The notes under the pieces: model-generated | The model's input: only the letters and a program-made list of their open reading frames with translations | Told to the model about the DNA's origin: nothing | The model's database searches: none | DNA from: Rebecca billardiae RCC1528 | Taxonomy: Eukaryota > Haptophyta | Assembly: GCA_965240325.2 (NCBI GenBank) | Contig: OZ251254.1 | Coordinates: 496,001-560,000 of the forward strand | DNA length: 64,000 nucleotides | Direction: 5' to 3' | Program-made: the position numbers and the translations under genes | Shown: piece by piece, positions 1 to 9,590 of the stretch | Layout of the letters: every line of letters starts with the position of its first letter | Numbering within the stretch: position 1 is the first letter of the stretch

Positions 1-1992
1 TTCAACAAGGCGCACCGCTGGCGCAAGCGCGGGCTCGCGATGCTCCCGACCAAATTCGGCATCAACTTCACGGCCAAGTTTATGAACCAGGTGTGCAGCG
101 GGGGCGCACGCGCGCAGGCGCGCGCGGCGTGGCGGCTGGGCGCGGCCGCCGAGGCCGCCGCGCGTGGGCGCAGTGCGCCGCCTCTCGCGCGCGCGCGACC
201 CCGCACACGTGCCCGCGCGCACACCCTCGCCACCCTCGCCCTCACCACCCGAGCCCAACCCCCCAACCCGAACCCGAACCCCCTAACCCTAACCCTAACC
301 CTACCTAACCCTAACCCTAACCCTACCTACCACACCACCGCGCCGTGCAGGGCGGTGCGCTCGTGCACGTGTACACGGACGGCACGGTGCTGGTGAGCCA
401 CGGCGGCACGGAGATGGGGCAGGGGCTGAACACCAAGGTGCAGCAGGTGGTGGCGCACGCGCTCGACGTGCCGCTCGACGCGGTGCACATCGCCGAGACA
501 GCCTCGGACAAGGTGGGCACACCCGCCGCCCCCGCGCCGCGCCGCCGCCATGCCAGCGCCGCCGCCACCGCGCCGCGCCGCGCCCGCGCGCCCACCGCGC
601 CGCGCGCGCGCGCGCGCGCGCGCGTGGCTGCTCACGCTGACGCCCGCCGCCGCCCATCCCGCCCACCCCGCCGCGCGCCGCAGGTGCCCAACTCGATGCC
701 GACGGCCGCGTCCATGTCCACCGACCTCTACGGGATGGCCGCCCTCGACGCGTGCTCGCAGATTCTGAAGCGACTCGCGCCGCTGCGCTCGCGGCTCGGC
801 GCGGCGGCGTCGCTCGCGCAGCTCGCGAAGGCGGCCAACTTCGAGCGCGTCGACCTGTCCGCGCACGGCTTCTTCGCCGTGGACGACGCGCGCTGCGGCT
901 TCAACTGGGACCTCAGCCCGGTGCCGCCCAAGCCCGACGGCACGCCCGACAACTCGAAGCGCGGTGCGCCGCGCGCCGCGCGCCGCGCGCCGCGCCGCGC
1001 TGCGAGCGACCCTACCCTAACCCTAACCCTAACCCTAATCCCCCACCCCTTACCCCTAACCCCCGGCGGCAGGCCTGCCCTTCAACTACTTCACGCAGGG
1101 CGTGGCGTGCGCGGAGGTGGAGCTGGACGTGCTGAGCGGCGACCACTCCGTGCTGCGCGCGGACATGCTGGTCGACGTGGGCAACACGATCAACGCGCAC
1201 CTCGACGTGGGACAGGTGCGGCGGGCGCTGCGGGCGGGCGCGCGGTGCGAGGGGCGCGCGGCCGGCGGGAGGCGGCGCTCGCCCGCGGCCCTTGGGCGTG
1301 CGCGCGCTACGCGAGGGGCGCACGCACGCGGCCCCACCGCCGCCCGCCGCACCCTCACCCCCCTCAACCCGCCCTTTCCCGCCCCCCAGATCGAGGGCGC
1401 GTTCGCGCAGGGCGTCGGCCTCTGCACCATCGAGGAGGTCACCTGGGCAGACTCGGACCACCCGTGGGCCGGGCCGCGCGGCCGACTCTTCACGCGCGGC
1501 CCCGGCGGGTACAAGCTGCCGTCGTTCAACGACGTGCCGCACGACCTGCGCGTGGGGCTGCTGCCGGGCGCGCCGAACAAGTTCGCCGTGCACTCGTCCA
1601 AGGTGCGCGCGACGACGACGCGCGCGCGACGGCGCGGCGCCGGCGCGGCGCGGGGCCATGCGCAAGCTCACAGCTCCGCGCGTGCGCGCGCGCACCGATG
1701 GCGGCCGGCGCCCGCCCGCCGCGCCCGCCCGCGCGCGCGCCCACGCCGAGCGCAGGCGGTTGGCGAGCCGCCGCTGTTCCTCGGCTTCTCCGTCTTCCTC
1801 GCGCTCAAGGACGCCGTGCGCGCCGCGCGCGCCGAGCACGCGGGCACCGACCCGGCGACCGACTGCTTCGAGCTGCGCTCGCCCGCCACTTCGGAGCGGC
1901 TGCGGCTCGCGTGCCTCGATCGGTTCGCGCGCGAGTCGATCCGGCTGAACGGGCACGAGGAGAAGGGGTACCAGCCCAAGGGCAGCTTCTGA
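1..1992 (+). CDS. XDH: Xanthine dehydrogenase, C-terminal part (5' end outside window)
   Basis: This is the molybdenum-cofactor end of xanthine dehydrogenase, which oxidises hypoxanthine and xanthine to urate in purine breakdown. Exons <1-90, 351-512, 684-963, 1073-1215, 1390-1602 and 1756-1992 join in phase (introns 91-350, 513-683, 964-1072, 1216-1389, 1603-1755, all GT-AG). Together they give family motifs in order: GGTEMGQGLNTKVQQV, DLYGMAALDACSQI, FNYFTQGVACAEVELDVL, DVGNTINAHLDVGQ, IEGAFAQGVGLCT, GPGGYKLPSFNDVP and, at the start of the last exon, AVGEPPLFLGFS with the conserved catalytic Glu of the family. The protein ends GYQPKGSF before TGA. FAD and Fe-S domains would lie upstream, outside the window. 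Introns 1 and 3 hold telomere-like CCCTAA tracts. An aldehyde-oxidase paralogue is the only realistic alternative; the TQGVACAEVE and AVGEPPLF signatures favour XDH. Confidence 0.93.
262..330 (+). repeat. Telomere-like CCCTAA tract in XDH intron 1
   Basis: Degenerate AACCCG units run into three CCCTAA units, a CCTA interruption and three more, ending about 20 nt before the acceptor AG at 349-350. Each unit contains CTAAC, a good match to a eukaryotic branch-point motif, in a pyrimidine-rich context. Confidence 0.9.
1010..1061 (+). repeat. Telomere-like CCCTAA tract in XDH intron 3
   Basis: Four to five CCCTAA units followed by degenerate copies (CCCCTAACCCCC) end 11 nt before the acceptor AG at 1071-1072. 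The strand and the position next to the acceptor match the tract in intron 1. Confidence 0.9.
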
Positions 1993-2706
1993 GCGGGGCG
2001 GCGGCGGGGCGTCACGGGCGGGCCCGTCGGGCCGGACGCCGGACCCCCGCCGGCGGCCGACTGTGCGCAGCGGGCCTCGCAAGCGCCCCGCGGCGTTGCC
2101 GTTGGCTGCCGCCGTCGAGGCGCCGGCGGCGCACCGCGGCTCGGCCTCCGGGCCTCGCCACTTGCAGCAGCCTGACGCTATCCCCGCCCGGCCAGGGCCC
2201 GTCCTGTGCGCTTGCCGAGGCGAGTGTCACCGCGGTGGCGCCACCTCGTGCGCGCCGAGCACGGCGCACACTCCGCATGCACCGCGCCCGTGCGCGGCGG
2301 CCATTGTTAAATTGATCGTCATCAGTCATCACCGGGCGGCGGAATTATTTTCATTAGTCGTGATGCTTTCTCATCACCGCCCGCCACGATTGCATGAACC
2401 AAATCATCCATCAAATAGGTACATGATATGAACATTCTGAGATGCAATATGGGGGTATGTAATAAAATCTAGCGCCGAGTCGCCGACTTCCCTCGATCGC
2501 GAATGATTCGAAACTACGACCCGCGCGAGATGAACCACGTGGGTATTTAAAAACGAAACAAATGCGTCCGCACTCATTGGCTGGGCGGCGACGACGCCGC
2601 GCACGCGCCCCCGCCTAAGCCAGTTAACGAGGCTCCCGGGAAAGCAGATACCCGCTGCGGTGGACACCGCCGCGGCGTTATCGTCAGGCGCGAAGGAGCG
2701 CCGCGC
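1993..2706. other. Intergenic, XDH 3' flank and upstream region of the kinase gene
   Basis: No supported gene. The part at about 2300-2580 is AT-richer than the surrounding coding DNA. Long antisense frames entering from the right are shadows of the kinase gene. Confidence 0.6.
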
Positions 2707-5700
2707 ATGGGGCCCGCGGGCGGGCCTGGCGGCGCGCCGGCGGGCGTGTCGGCCTCGCCACTCTCGCACGGCTCGCGCCACATCCCGCCGCCCTCCGCCT
2801 CGCTCGGCCTCGCCCTCGGAGGCGCGTGCGCGCTCGCTCTCGCCATCGACGTCGCAGAGGGCGGCGGGCAGCTCACGGCGAGCGCCGCGCTCGCGCTGGC
2901 GCTGTGCGCGGGCTGGCTGCTCATGGGCTGCGCCGCGTGGATCGTCCGCCCGTCCACCGCGCGCGCCGCCCGCCTGCTCGACGCCGCGTGCGCGCTGCTG
3001 CTCGCCGCGCACGGCGGCGCGTCCGCCGTGGTCGGGCACGCGCCGTTTGCGACGCCGTCCGACGGCGCGGCGCCGCTGTGGCAGCCGCTGCTCGCGCCGG
3101 CGCTGGCGTGCGCGCTCGCGCCGATGGGCCCGCGCCACCACGCCGCCGCGGCCGCCGCCCTCGTCGCCGCGCACCTCGCCGCGCACCTCGCGAGCGCGCC
3201 GCCGCCGGCGCGCGGCGCGCTCGCGCCATACATGCACGCGCTCGCGCTCGCGGCCGCGAGCGCCGCGCTCGTCGGCGCGGCGTCGGCGGTGCACGCGCGG
3301 CGGCGGGCCGAGCGGGGCGAGTCTGCCGCCGCCGTCCAGCCCGCCGCTCGCGCCCACGCCTCCGCCTCCGCCTCCGCCGAGTCGGGCGCCGCCGCGCCCA
3401 GCCTGTCGCCTGAGCACAGGATGCCGCCTCCGCCTCATCGGCCGACTCAGCGGCTCGCGGACGGCGGCGGCGCGCCCGAGGCGTCCCGCGCGACGACGGG
3501 CGGGAAGGGCGTGTGCGCCGTCGTCTCGAGCGAGGACGCGCTGTACGTCCACTCGCGCGCGGGCGCGGCCAGCGCCTCGCCCGCCGCCGGCCCAGCGCCT
3601 GGCCCGCCGCTGGCGGGCCGTGCGGCTGCGGCGGCAGCCGACGCGTCGCAGCCGCCGCCGGGCCAAGCGAGTCCGGGCGGTGGCGCGCCGGCCGCGCCCG
3701 AGGCGGACGCGGCGGCGGCGTCCGAGGAGGCGATGCGCAGCGCGCGCGCCGGGCTGATCCGCGTGGTCTGCCACGACCTGCGCACGCCGCTCCTCGCCGC
3801 CGGCTCCGCCGTCTCATCGCTGCAGGCGCTGCCCGGCCACTCCCGACTGGACGCCCCCTCGGCGGTGCGCGCGGTTTCGTCACTGTACGCGTGCACCGCG
3901 CTGATGGAGCGGATCCTGGGGGACATGCTCGACTTCGAGCGGCTCGAGGCGGGGCGGCTGCTGATGCGCTTCGAGCCGCTCCAGCTCGCGCACCTCTTCG
4001 CCGACGGCGACGCGGCTTTCTCCGGCGCCGCGGGCGCGCGCGGCGTGCGTCTCTGCGTGGAGCCACTGGAGGAGCGGCTGTGCCGACTGCAGCTGCTGGG
4101 CGACGCGCGCCGGCTGCAGCAGACGCTGAACCACGGGCTGAGCAACGCGCTCAAGTTCACGCCGCGCGGCGGGGAGGTGCGGCTGCGCGCGACGCTCGAG
4201 CGCCTCGAGCCCGCGCCACCGGACTCTGCGCTGCTGCCGAGTGGCAGCTCAGGGCGTCTGCCCAGCGTGACCCACCAGCCAGGCGCGTCGCGCGGCAGCC
4301 CGGGGCCGGCGGCGGTCGGCGGCGGCGCCACCCGGCAGCTCGACGCCGCGGCGTCGCCGGCCGACGGGCACGCGCCCGCGCCCGGCTCTCCGCCCACGCC
4401 GGGCGCGGGCGCGCAGCAGCCTCCGCAGCACATCGCACACGTGCGCGTCGAAGTGGTGGACACGGGCGCGGGCATCGGACCCGACACGCTGGAGGTGCTG
4501 CGCTCCGCCGACGCGTTCGCCGGCGGCGCGGCCGCCGCGGTGCGCGCGGGGCAGATGCAGGGGAAGGGCGGCGCGGGGCTCGGGCTCGTGGTCTCGCAGC
4601 GCATCCTGAAGCTGCACGGCAACGGCTCGTGCCTGCAGCTCCGCTCGGACGGCGTGGGGCGCGGCGCAACCTTTGAGATGCGCCTCGGCCTCCGCGAAGC
4701 GACGGGCGCCGCCCTGCAGCCGGGCCCTTTGTCGCGCGCCACTTCGTGCGCCTCGGTGGGCGCGTTTGGCGGCGGCGGCGGCGGCGGTGGCGCGGGCGGC
4801 GCGCGGCTCCACGGCGGCGCGGACCCAGGGCGCACGTCCGCCGGCAGCCGCGCTGGCTCGGTGCTCAGCCCCGAGCTGCCCGCGCCACACGGGCAGCTCG
4901 GTGCTCAGCCACATGGGCGCGGGCTGCACGGCTCAAATCGCTCGCTCGGCTCGGCCGCGGCCGCGGCCGCGCGCGCCGAGGCCGCGCCGCCGCCGCGCTC
5001 TCGGCCCATCTCCCGGCAGCCCACGCCGCCGTCGCACTCGGCCACGCCCGCGCACCTGCTCGCCGCCGGCGCCGGCGGAGGCGGCGGAGACGGCGGGCCG
5101 GTGCGGCTCGCGCGCGGCGGCTCGAACTCGTCGGCGGCGGGCGGCGGGCGCAGCTTTGGAGGCGGCGGCGGCGGCGCGTGTTCTGGTGTGCGCTCCAACC
5201 GGCCCACGCGCGGCTCGGCCGACTCCGACGCGCTGTCGGCCGGCACCGCGGCCGGCCCGCCGCTGCCGCCGGGCTTCCGCGTGCTGTACGTCGAGGACGA
5301 TCGCTTCCTGCACCTCACCTTCCCGGCGCGCGTCTTCTCGCCGCTCGGCATCAGCTACGACCTCGCGGTCGACGGCGCGGCCGCGCTGCGCATGTGCGAG
5401 GCCTCGGAGACGGAGTACGCGGCGGTGGTGATGGATAATCAGATGCCTGTGATGACGGGCGCGGCGGCGACGCGGGCGCTGCGGGAGGAGCAGGGGTACC
5501 GCGGGCTGGTGATCGGGATGACGGGCGACCCGCAGGGCTCGCAGGACCGCGACGACTTCGAGGCCTCGGGCGTGGACGTCTGCCTCGACAAGGACGTGCA
5601 GGGGATGCAGGCGGCCATCACACTTCTGCAGGAGTGCGCGCGGCGCGCGGCGGTGGACGCTGCGATCGACAAGCACATGGCGAGGCCGCTGGCGGACGGT

Positions 5701-5866
5701 GGGGCGGGGTCGGGCGAGGAGGAGGAGGAGGGGGACGAGGCGGGCGAGCTGAGCGACATCATGCGCCCGCCCGTCTCACGCTCCGCCTCGGTCTCGGCGG
5801 CGCACGCCCCGACGCCCGGCGCCTCGTGGCTGCGCGGCGCGCGCGGGGTCGCCACCGCCTCCGCCT

Positions 5867-5900
<34 letters not shown>

Positions 5901-6031
5901 GATCGGCGAGGCGGCGGCGGATGGCGGCTTGGACGGCGGCGCGTCGCCCTCCGTGGCTGGCGCGCGCGGCCCCGCGCGCGGCGCGCAGTCCGCGCCCTCC
6001 ACCTGCTCCGACGGGCGAGAGTCACAGTCGC

Positions 6032-6062
<31 letters not shown>

Positions 6063-7017
6063 GGCGGCGCTCGACATCGAAGTCGACGCGATGGTGTTTC
6101 GGCCGCAGCCGCTGCTGCTCGGCGCGCTGTTCCCGGACTTCTCGGCGGACTCGACGGCGGGGCGCGTGCGGCTGCACGGCGCGATCGACGGCTCCTGGTC
6201 CATCCTCTTCTCCCACCCGGCGGACTTCACTCCCGTCTGCACGCACGAACTCGCCACCGTCGTTCGACTCATGCCCGAGTTCAGGCGACGCGGCGTGAAG
6301 GTGCTGGCCATCTCGTGCCACGACGTGCGCACGCACCGCGCGTGGGCGCGGGACATCCTCGCGGTCGCGCGCGCGCAGCGCGCGGCCGAGCGGCTGCCGC
6401 CCACCGCCTCGCCCGCGGAGGTCGCCGCGGCGTGGGCCGCGTCGGGCGGCGCGGACGGCGGCGCGGACGCGGACGCGGCCGAGGGCGGCGGCGCGGGCGG
6501 CGGCGCCTTCCCTTTCCCGATCATCGCCGACCCGCACCGCGCGATCGCGCACAAGCTGTCGATGGTGGACCACACGATCCCGCACGACTCGCAGCCGCTC
6601 ACCTGCCGCGCCGTGTTCATCATCTCGCCCGACCGCCGGCTGCGCGCGCAGCTCCTCTACCCCGCGGTGCTCGGGCGCAACTTTGACGAAATCCTGCGCG
6701 CGGTCGACGGCCTGCAGACCACGACCGAGCACGACGGCATCGGCACGCCGGCCAACTGGACGCCCGGCGCGCAGTGCATGCTCACGCCCGCGCTGAGCGA
6801 CGAGGAGGCGAGGGCGCGGTACGGCGCCGAGCCGGCGACGCTCGAGCTGCCCTCGGGGCTCGGGTACATGCGCTGGACGGCCGACCCGGCGGTGGTGGCG
6901 CGCGTCAAGGCGGCCGAGGGGCGCGGCGGCGGCGGCGCGCCGCCGAGCGCGCCCGCGAGCAGGCACACTGGCGCCAAGGGCTCGACCGCCGCTGAGCCTG
7001 CGTCGTCGTCGTCCTGA
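2707..7017 (+). CDS. Membrane hybrid histidine kinase - receiver - 1-Cys peroxiredoxin fusion
   Basis: A single 1436-residue frame from ATG 2707 without introns. Residues about 25-205 hold roughly six hydrophobic Ala/Leu segments (membrane region), followed by a Pro/Ala linker. The kinase core has the H-box VVCHDLRTPL (His356), an N-box NHGLSNALKF (Asn480), a G1 box VVDTGAGIG (Asp585) and a G2 box GGAGLGLVVS (about 621-630). After a Gly-rich linker comes a complete receiver: acidic pocket VLYVEDD (859-865), phospho-acceptor VVMDNQMPVMTG (Asp910), Thr939 in GMTGD and Lys962 in CLDKDV. An Ala/Gly linker leads to a Prx6-type peroxiredoxin (about 1133-1415): SHPADFTPVCTHE with peroxidatic Cys1178 and Thr1175, the conserved Arg1301, and the C-terminal YPAVLGRNFDEILR and LPSGLGYMRW typical of 1-Cys enzymes. 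A 45-residue insert lies inside the peroxiredoxin. All catalytic residues are present, so phosphorelay and peroxide reduction are both plausible; coupling between them is inference. Confidence 0.92.
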
Positions 7018-7274
7018 TGCGTGCAGCGTGGTCGCGCGCCTCGGGCGGAGCCTCGGCGGGTAGTAGCCACTACTGTAGCCGATTCAGTGTCGTACGATCG
7101 ACCACCATTCAGCAGTAGTACGTTCGTAACGACGACGCGTAACGACGAGAATAACTAGATACGCACACCACAAACAGCAAGCAGCGCGTGCGGCGTGCGC
7201 AGCAGAACCTTGGCCTCGGTTCGACGAAGCATCACCCATCCAAGCCCATCATCGTGGCGCCTTGGCTGGGCGGG

Positions 7275-9023
7275 ATGACGCCTGCTGCGGCGGGCCCGGC
7301 CTCGTCAGGCAGGACGGCCCTCCCGGCGCTGCCCGAGGCGCACGTGCACACGGAGTACCGGGATGGTCCATCCGTCGACATCGTCATCGGCGGGACGCCC
7401 GATCGCTCGCCACGCGCCGCGCACCCCAGCGCGGCATCCGCCGCGCGCGCGACGCGTGGGGCCGCTCCCGCCCCGCACGCGGCCGAGCCGCAGCCCTCGC
7501 CGCGCGGAGGCGCCCTCGCGCTGCCGCGCGTCGAGGCCACAATCACGCCGGCGCCGAGCAGCGCGCGCCGGCGCAGGGCCGATCGGCGGCACCGCACCGC
7601 GCTGCGCGCGCGCTCACCCAGCTTCGTAAGCGCGAGCGGGTCGGAGCTACTCGCCGACGACGAGGTCGACGCGCTGATCGCCGCCGTGCCCTACTTCCGC
7701 GACGCGCTGCCCGTCGAGCGCATCGCGCTGCGCGAGCAGTGCGAGCAGCTGCTCGTCGGCCGGTACGCGCGCGTCATCCGCGAGGGCGTGCCAGGCGAGC
7801 AGGCGAGCTGCTTCTTCGTCCTAGCTCGGGGCGTGGTCGAGGTCTGGAACCAGCGCGGCTTCCGGATCCGGCTGGGCGCGGGGCGCTGGTTCGGCGAGTC
7901 CGCGCTCGTCGTCTCGTCCAAGTTCCCGCGCAGCCACTCCGTCTCCGCCGCGTCCGACGCGCTGCTCCTTCGGTTCGACCAGCGGCGCCTCGCGCGCCAC
8001 CCGCAGACGAGCGTCTTGCTGCGGCGCCAGGCGGCGGCGATTGAGAATCGTATCAAGTCGAACCTGCTGCAGAGCCTCCCCTTCTTCTCCGGGCTCGCGC
8101 CGCGCGTCGTCGCCGAGATCGCGCCGCACTTCCGCTACCGGGACGCGATCGGCGGCACCGCGCTCTGCACCGAGGGCGACACCGACGCCCGGACGGCTCG
8201 GGAGATGTTTTTTATTCAGCACGGCACCGTGGGCGTGTACGTCGGTGGGCGGCAGGTGTCGGTTGTGCGGCACACGGACGAGCAGCCGTGGGTGGGCGAG
8301 CGCTCGCTCTTCATGCACGCGCCGCGCGCCGCCTCCGTGCTCTGCATCGAGCCGACGCGCGTGCTCGCGCTGCACGCGAACGCGCTCCGCCCGCTCGTGG
8401 AGGCGGTGCCGTCCATTCTGCAGCTCTTCAGGCGGCAGGATCGCTTCTACGCCGCGCAGACGCTGCGGGTGTTCGCCGAGGCGGACGCGGCGCCGCGCGC
8501 GGCGAAGGGCGGCGCGGCGCACGCCGCGCACGGCACGCCCACCAGCCCGCAGCGCCACGCGCGCGCGGACAAGTGGGAGCCGCTCAAGCGCTCCTCGCCC
8601 GCGGCGCTGCGGCGGATGGCGCGGCAGGCGACCGCGGAGCCGGTCGGCGGCGCGCCGCACGCAGAGGCGGACGCGTGGGCGGCGGGCTCGCAGGCGCGGC
8701 AGGGCGACGACGACTGGCGGCGCGCGCTCGAGCGCAACTACTTCGCGCGCCGCGCCGCCTTCGCCGACGCCAAGGCCGAGCGCGAGCGCACGCGCCGCGT
8801 CGAGCAGGAGCGCATCGAGGTGCTGGACGCCAAGCGCCGGCTCCGCACGGCCGTCGGGACGTCTCGGCGCGCGGGGTCACCGCTGGGCGGTAGCACGCCG
8901 CGGGCGCTCGGCGGCGGCAGGCTGACGACGGCCGTGTCCACGCCGGGGCTGGCCATGCCCAGCCGCGGCGGCGGCACGGTGATGGCTGCCATCGGGCGTG
9001 GCGGTGGTGTTGCCATCAGATGA
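7275..9023 (+). CDS. Protein with two cyclic-nucleotide-binding domains
   Basis: 582 residues from ATG 7275; the frame stays open upstream to a GTG at 7188, but 7275 is the first ATG. A disordered Arg/Ser/Pro-rich N-terminus (1-125) is followed by two CNB-type beta-barrels. The first (about 130-245) has the strand CFFVLARGVVEVW and the cassette GAGRWFGESALV. The second (about 262-390) has LPFFSGLAPRVVAEIA, MFFIQHGTVGVYV and QPWVGERSLFMHAPRAASV. The second cassette keeps G-E and the R-A-A pattern of ligand-binding sites; the first has SHSV where Arg-Ala is expected and may not bind nucleotide. The C-terminus is charged, possibly helical, then Gly/Ser-rich. There is no kinase or channel domain, so it is probably a stand-alone cyclic-nucleotide sensor or scaffold. 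It lies 257 bp behind the kinase-peroxiredoxin gene on the same strand. Confidence 0.85.
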   Translation: MTPAAAGPASSGRTALPALPEAHVHTEYRDGPSVDIVIGGTPDRSPRAAHPSAASAARATRGAAPAPHAAEPQPSPRGGALALPRVEATITPAPSSARRRRADRRHRTALRARSPSFVSASGSELLADDEVDALIAAVPYFRDALPVERIALREQCEQLLVGRYARVIREGVPGEQASCFFVLARGVVEVWNQRGFRIRLGAGRWFGESALVVSSKFPRSHSVSAASDALLLRFDQRRLARHPQTSVLLRRQAAAIENRIKSNLLQSLPFFSGLAPRVVAEIAPHFRYRDAIGGTALCTEGDTDARTAREMFFIQHGTVGVYVGGRQVSVVRHTDEQPWVGERSLFMHAPRAASVLCIEPTRVLALHANALRPLVEAVPSILQLFRRQDRFYAAQTLRVFAEADAAPRAAKGGAAHAAHGTPTSPQRHARADKWEPLKRSSPAALRRMARQATAEPVGGAPHAEADAWAAGSQARQGDDDWRRALERNYFARRAAFADAKAERERTRRVEQERIEVLDAKRRLRTAVGTSRRAGSPLGGSTPRALGGGRLTTAVSTPGLAMPSRGGGTVMAAIGRGGGVAIR

Positions 9024-9590
9024 TGACGACGATGATCTGCTGTGTTGCACTTGCAGCGGGCGGCCCCTGACGGCCGAGGTCGGGAGAGCGGGCAGCGCGG
9101 GAGCGCCGCGGACGCGAGCAGCGGCACGCGCCGGACATGCCCGCAGATGCGCGACGATGATGATGCAGATGATGCTGGCGGCGGATGCGCAGCGGACCAC
9201 GTAGGCATCGAAGTATATAGCGCGGACCGCCCGAAGCGGGCGGGCGGGCCGGCGGCGCTGCCAGCTTATTAGGGCCCGGGCGGCCGGCGAGCTGACGCAC
9301 CGCGCCGCGGCAGATGCGGCCGATCCGGGGGATGCAGCATGATGATCTGACACTGATGACGGGACTCGGTGCCTACTAAGTGTGCGGGCGATGACCGGAC
9401 TGGACTCGGGACTTGCTCGTGTAACCGCCGGGGCCCGTGCGGGCGTGCGGCGGAGTTCCGTGCTCTGTCCGGGGCAGTACCCGCGGCCGTAGTGGAAGGC
9501 GGTGGCCCTGCGCGGACTGGTGCCAAGTCGCCAGTCGGGCAGTCGTCTCGCGCTCTCGCTCATCTCTCACCATCGCGTCTCTGCTAGCTC
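9024..9590. other. Intergenic, convergent 3' ends
   Basis: Lies between the 3' ends of the CNB gene (+) and the TPR-methyltransferase gene (-). Short frames here lack homology and the local base composition of coding DNA. Nothing else seen. Confidence 0.6.

Noticed and set aside
262-330. Chromosome end or telomere
   Set aside because: The CCCTAA tract is interrupted, about 60 bp long and enclosed between two XDH exons.
2404-3774. 456-codon minus-strand frame over the start of the kinase gene
   Set aside because: Arg/Ala-rich shadow; no domain, while the sense strand holds the membrane region of the kinase.
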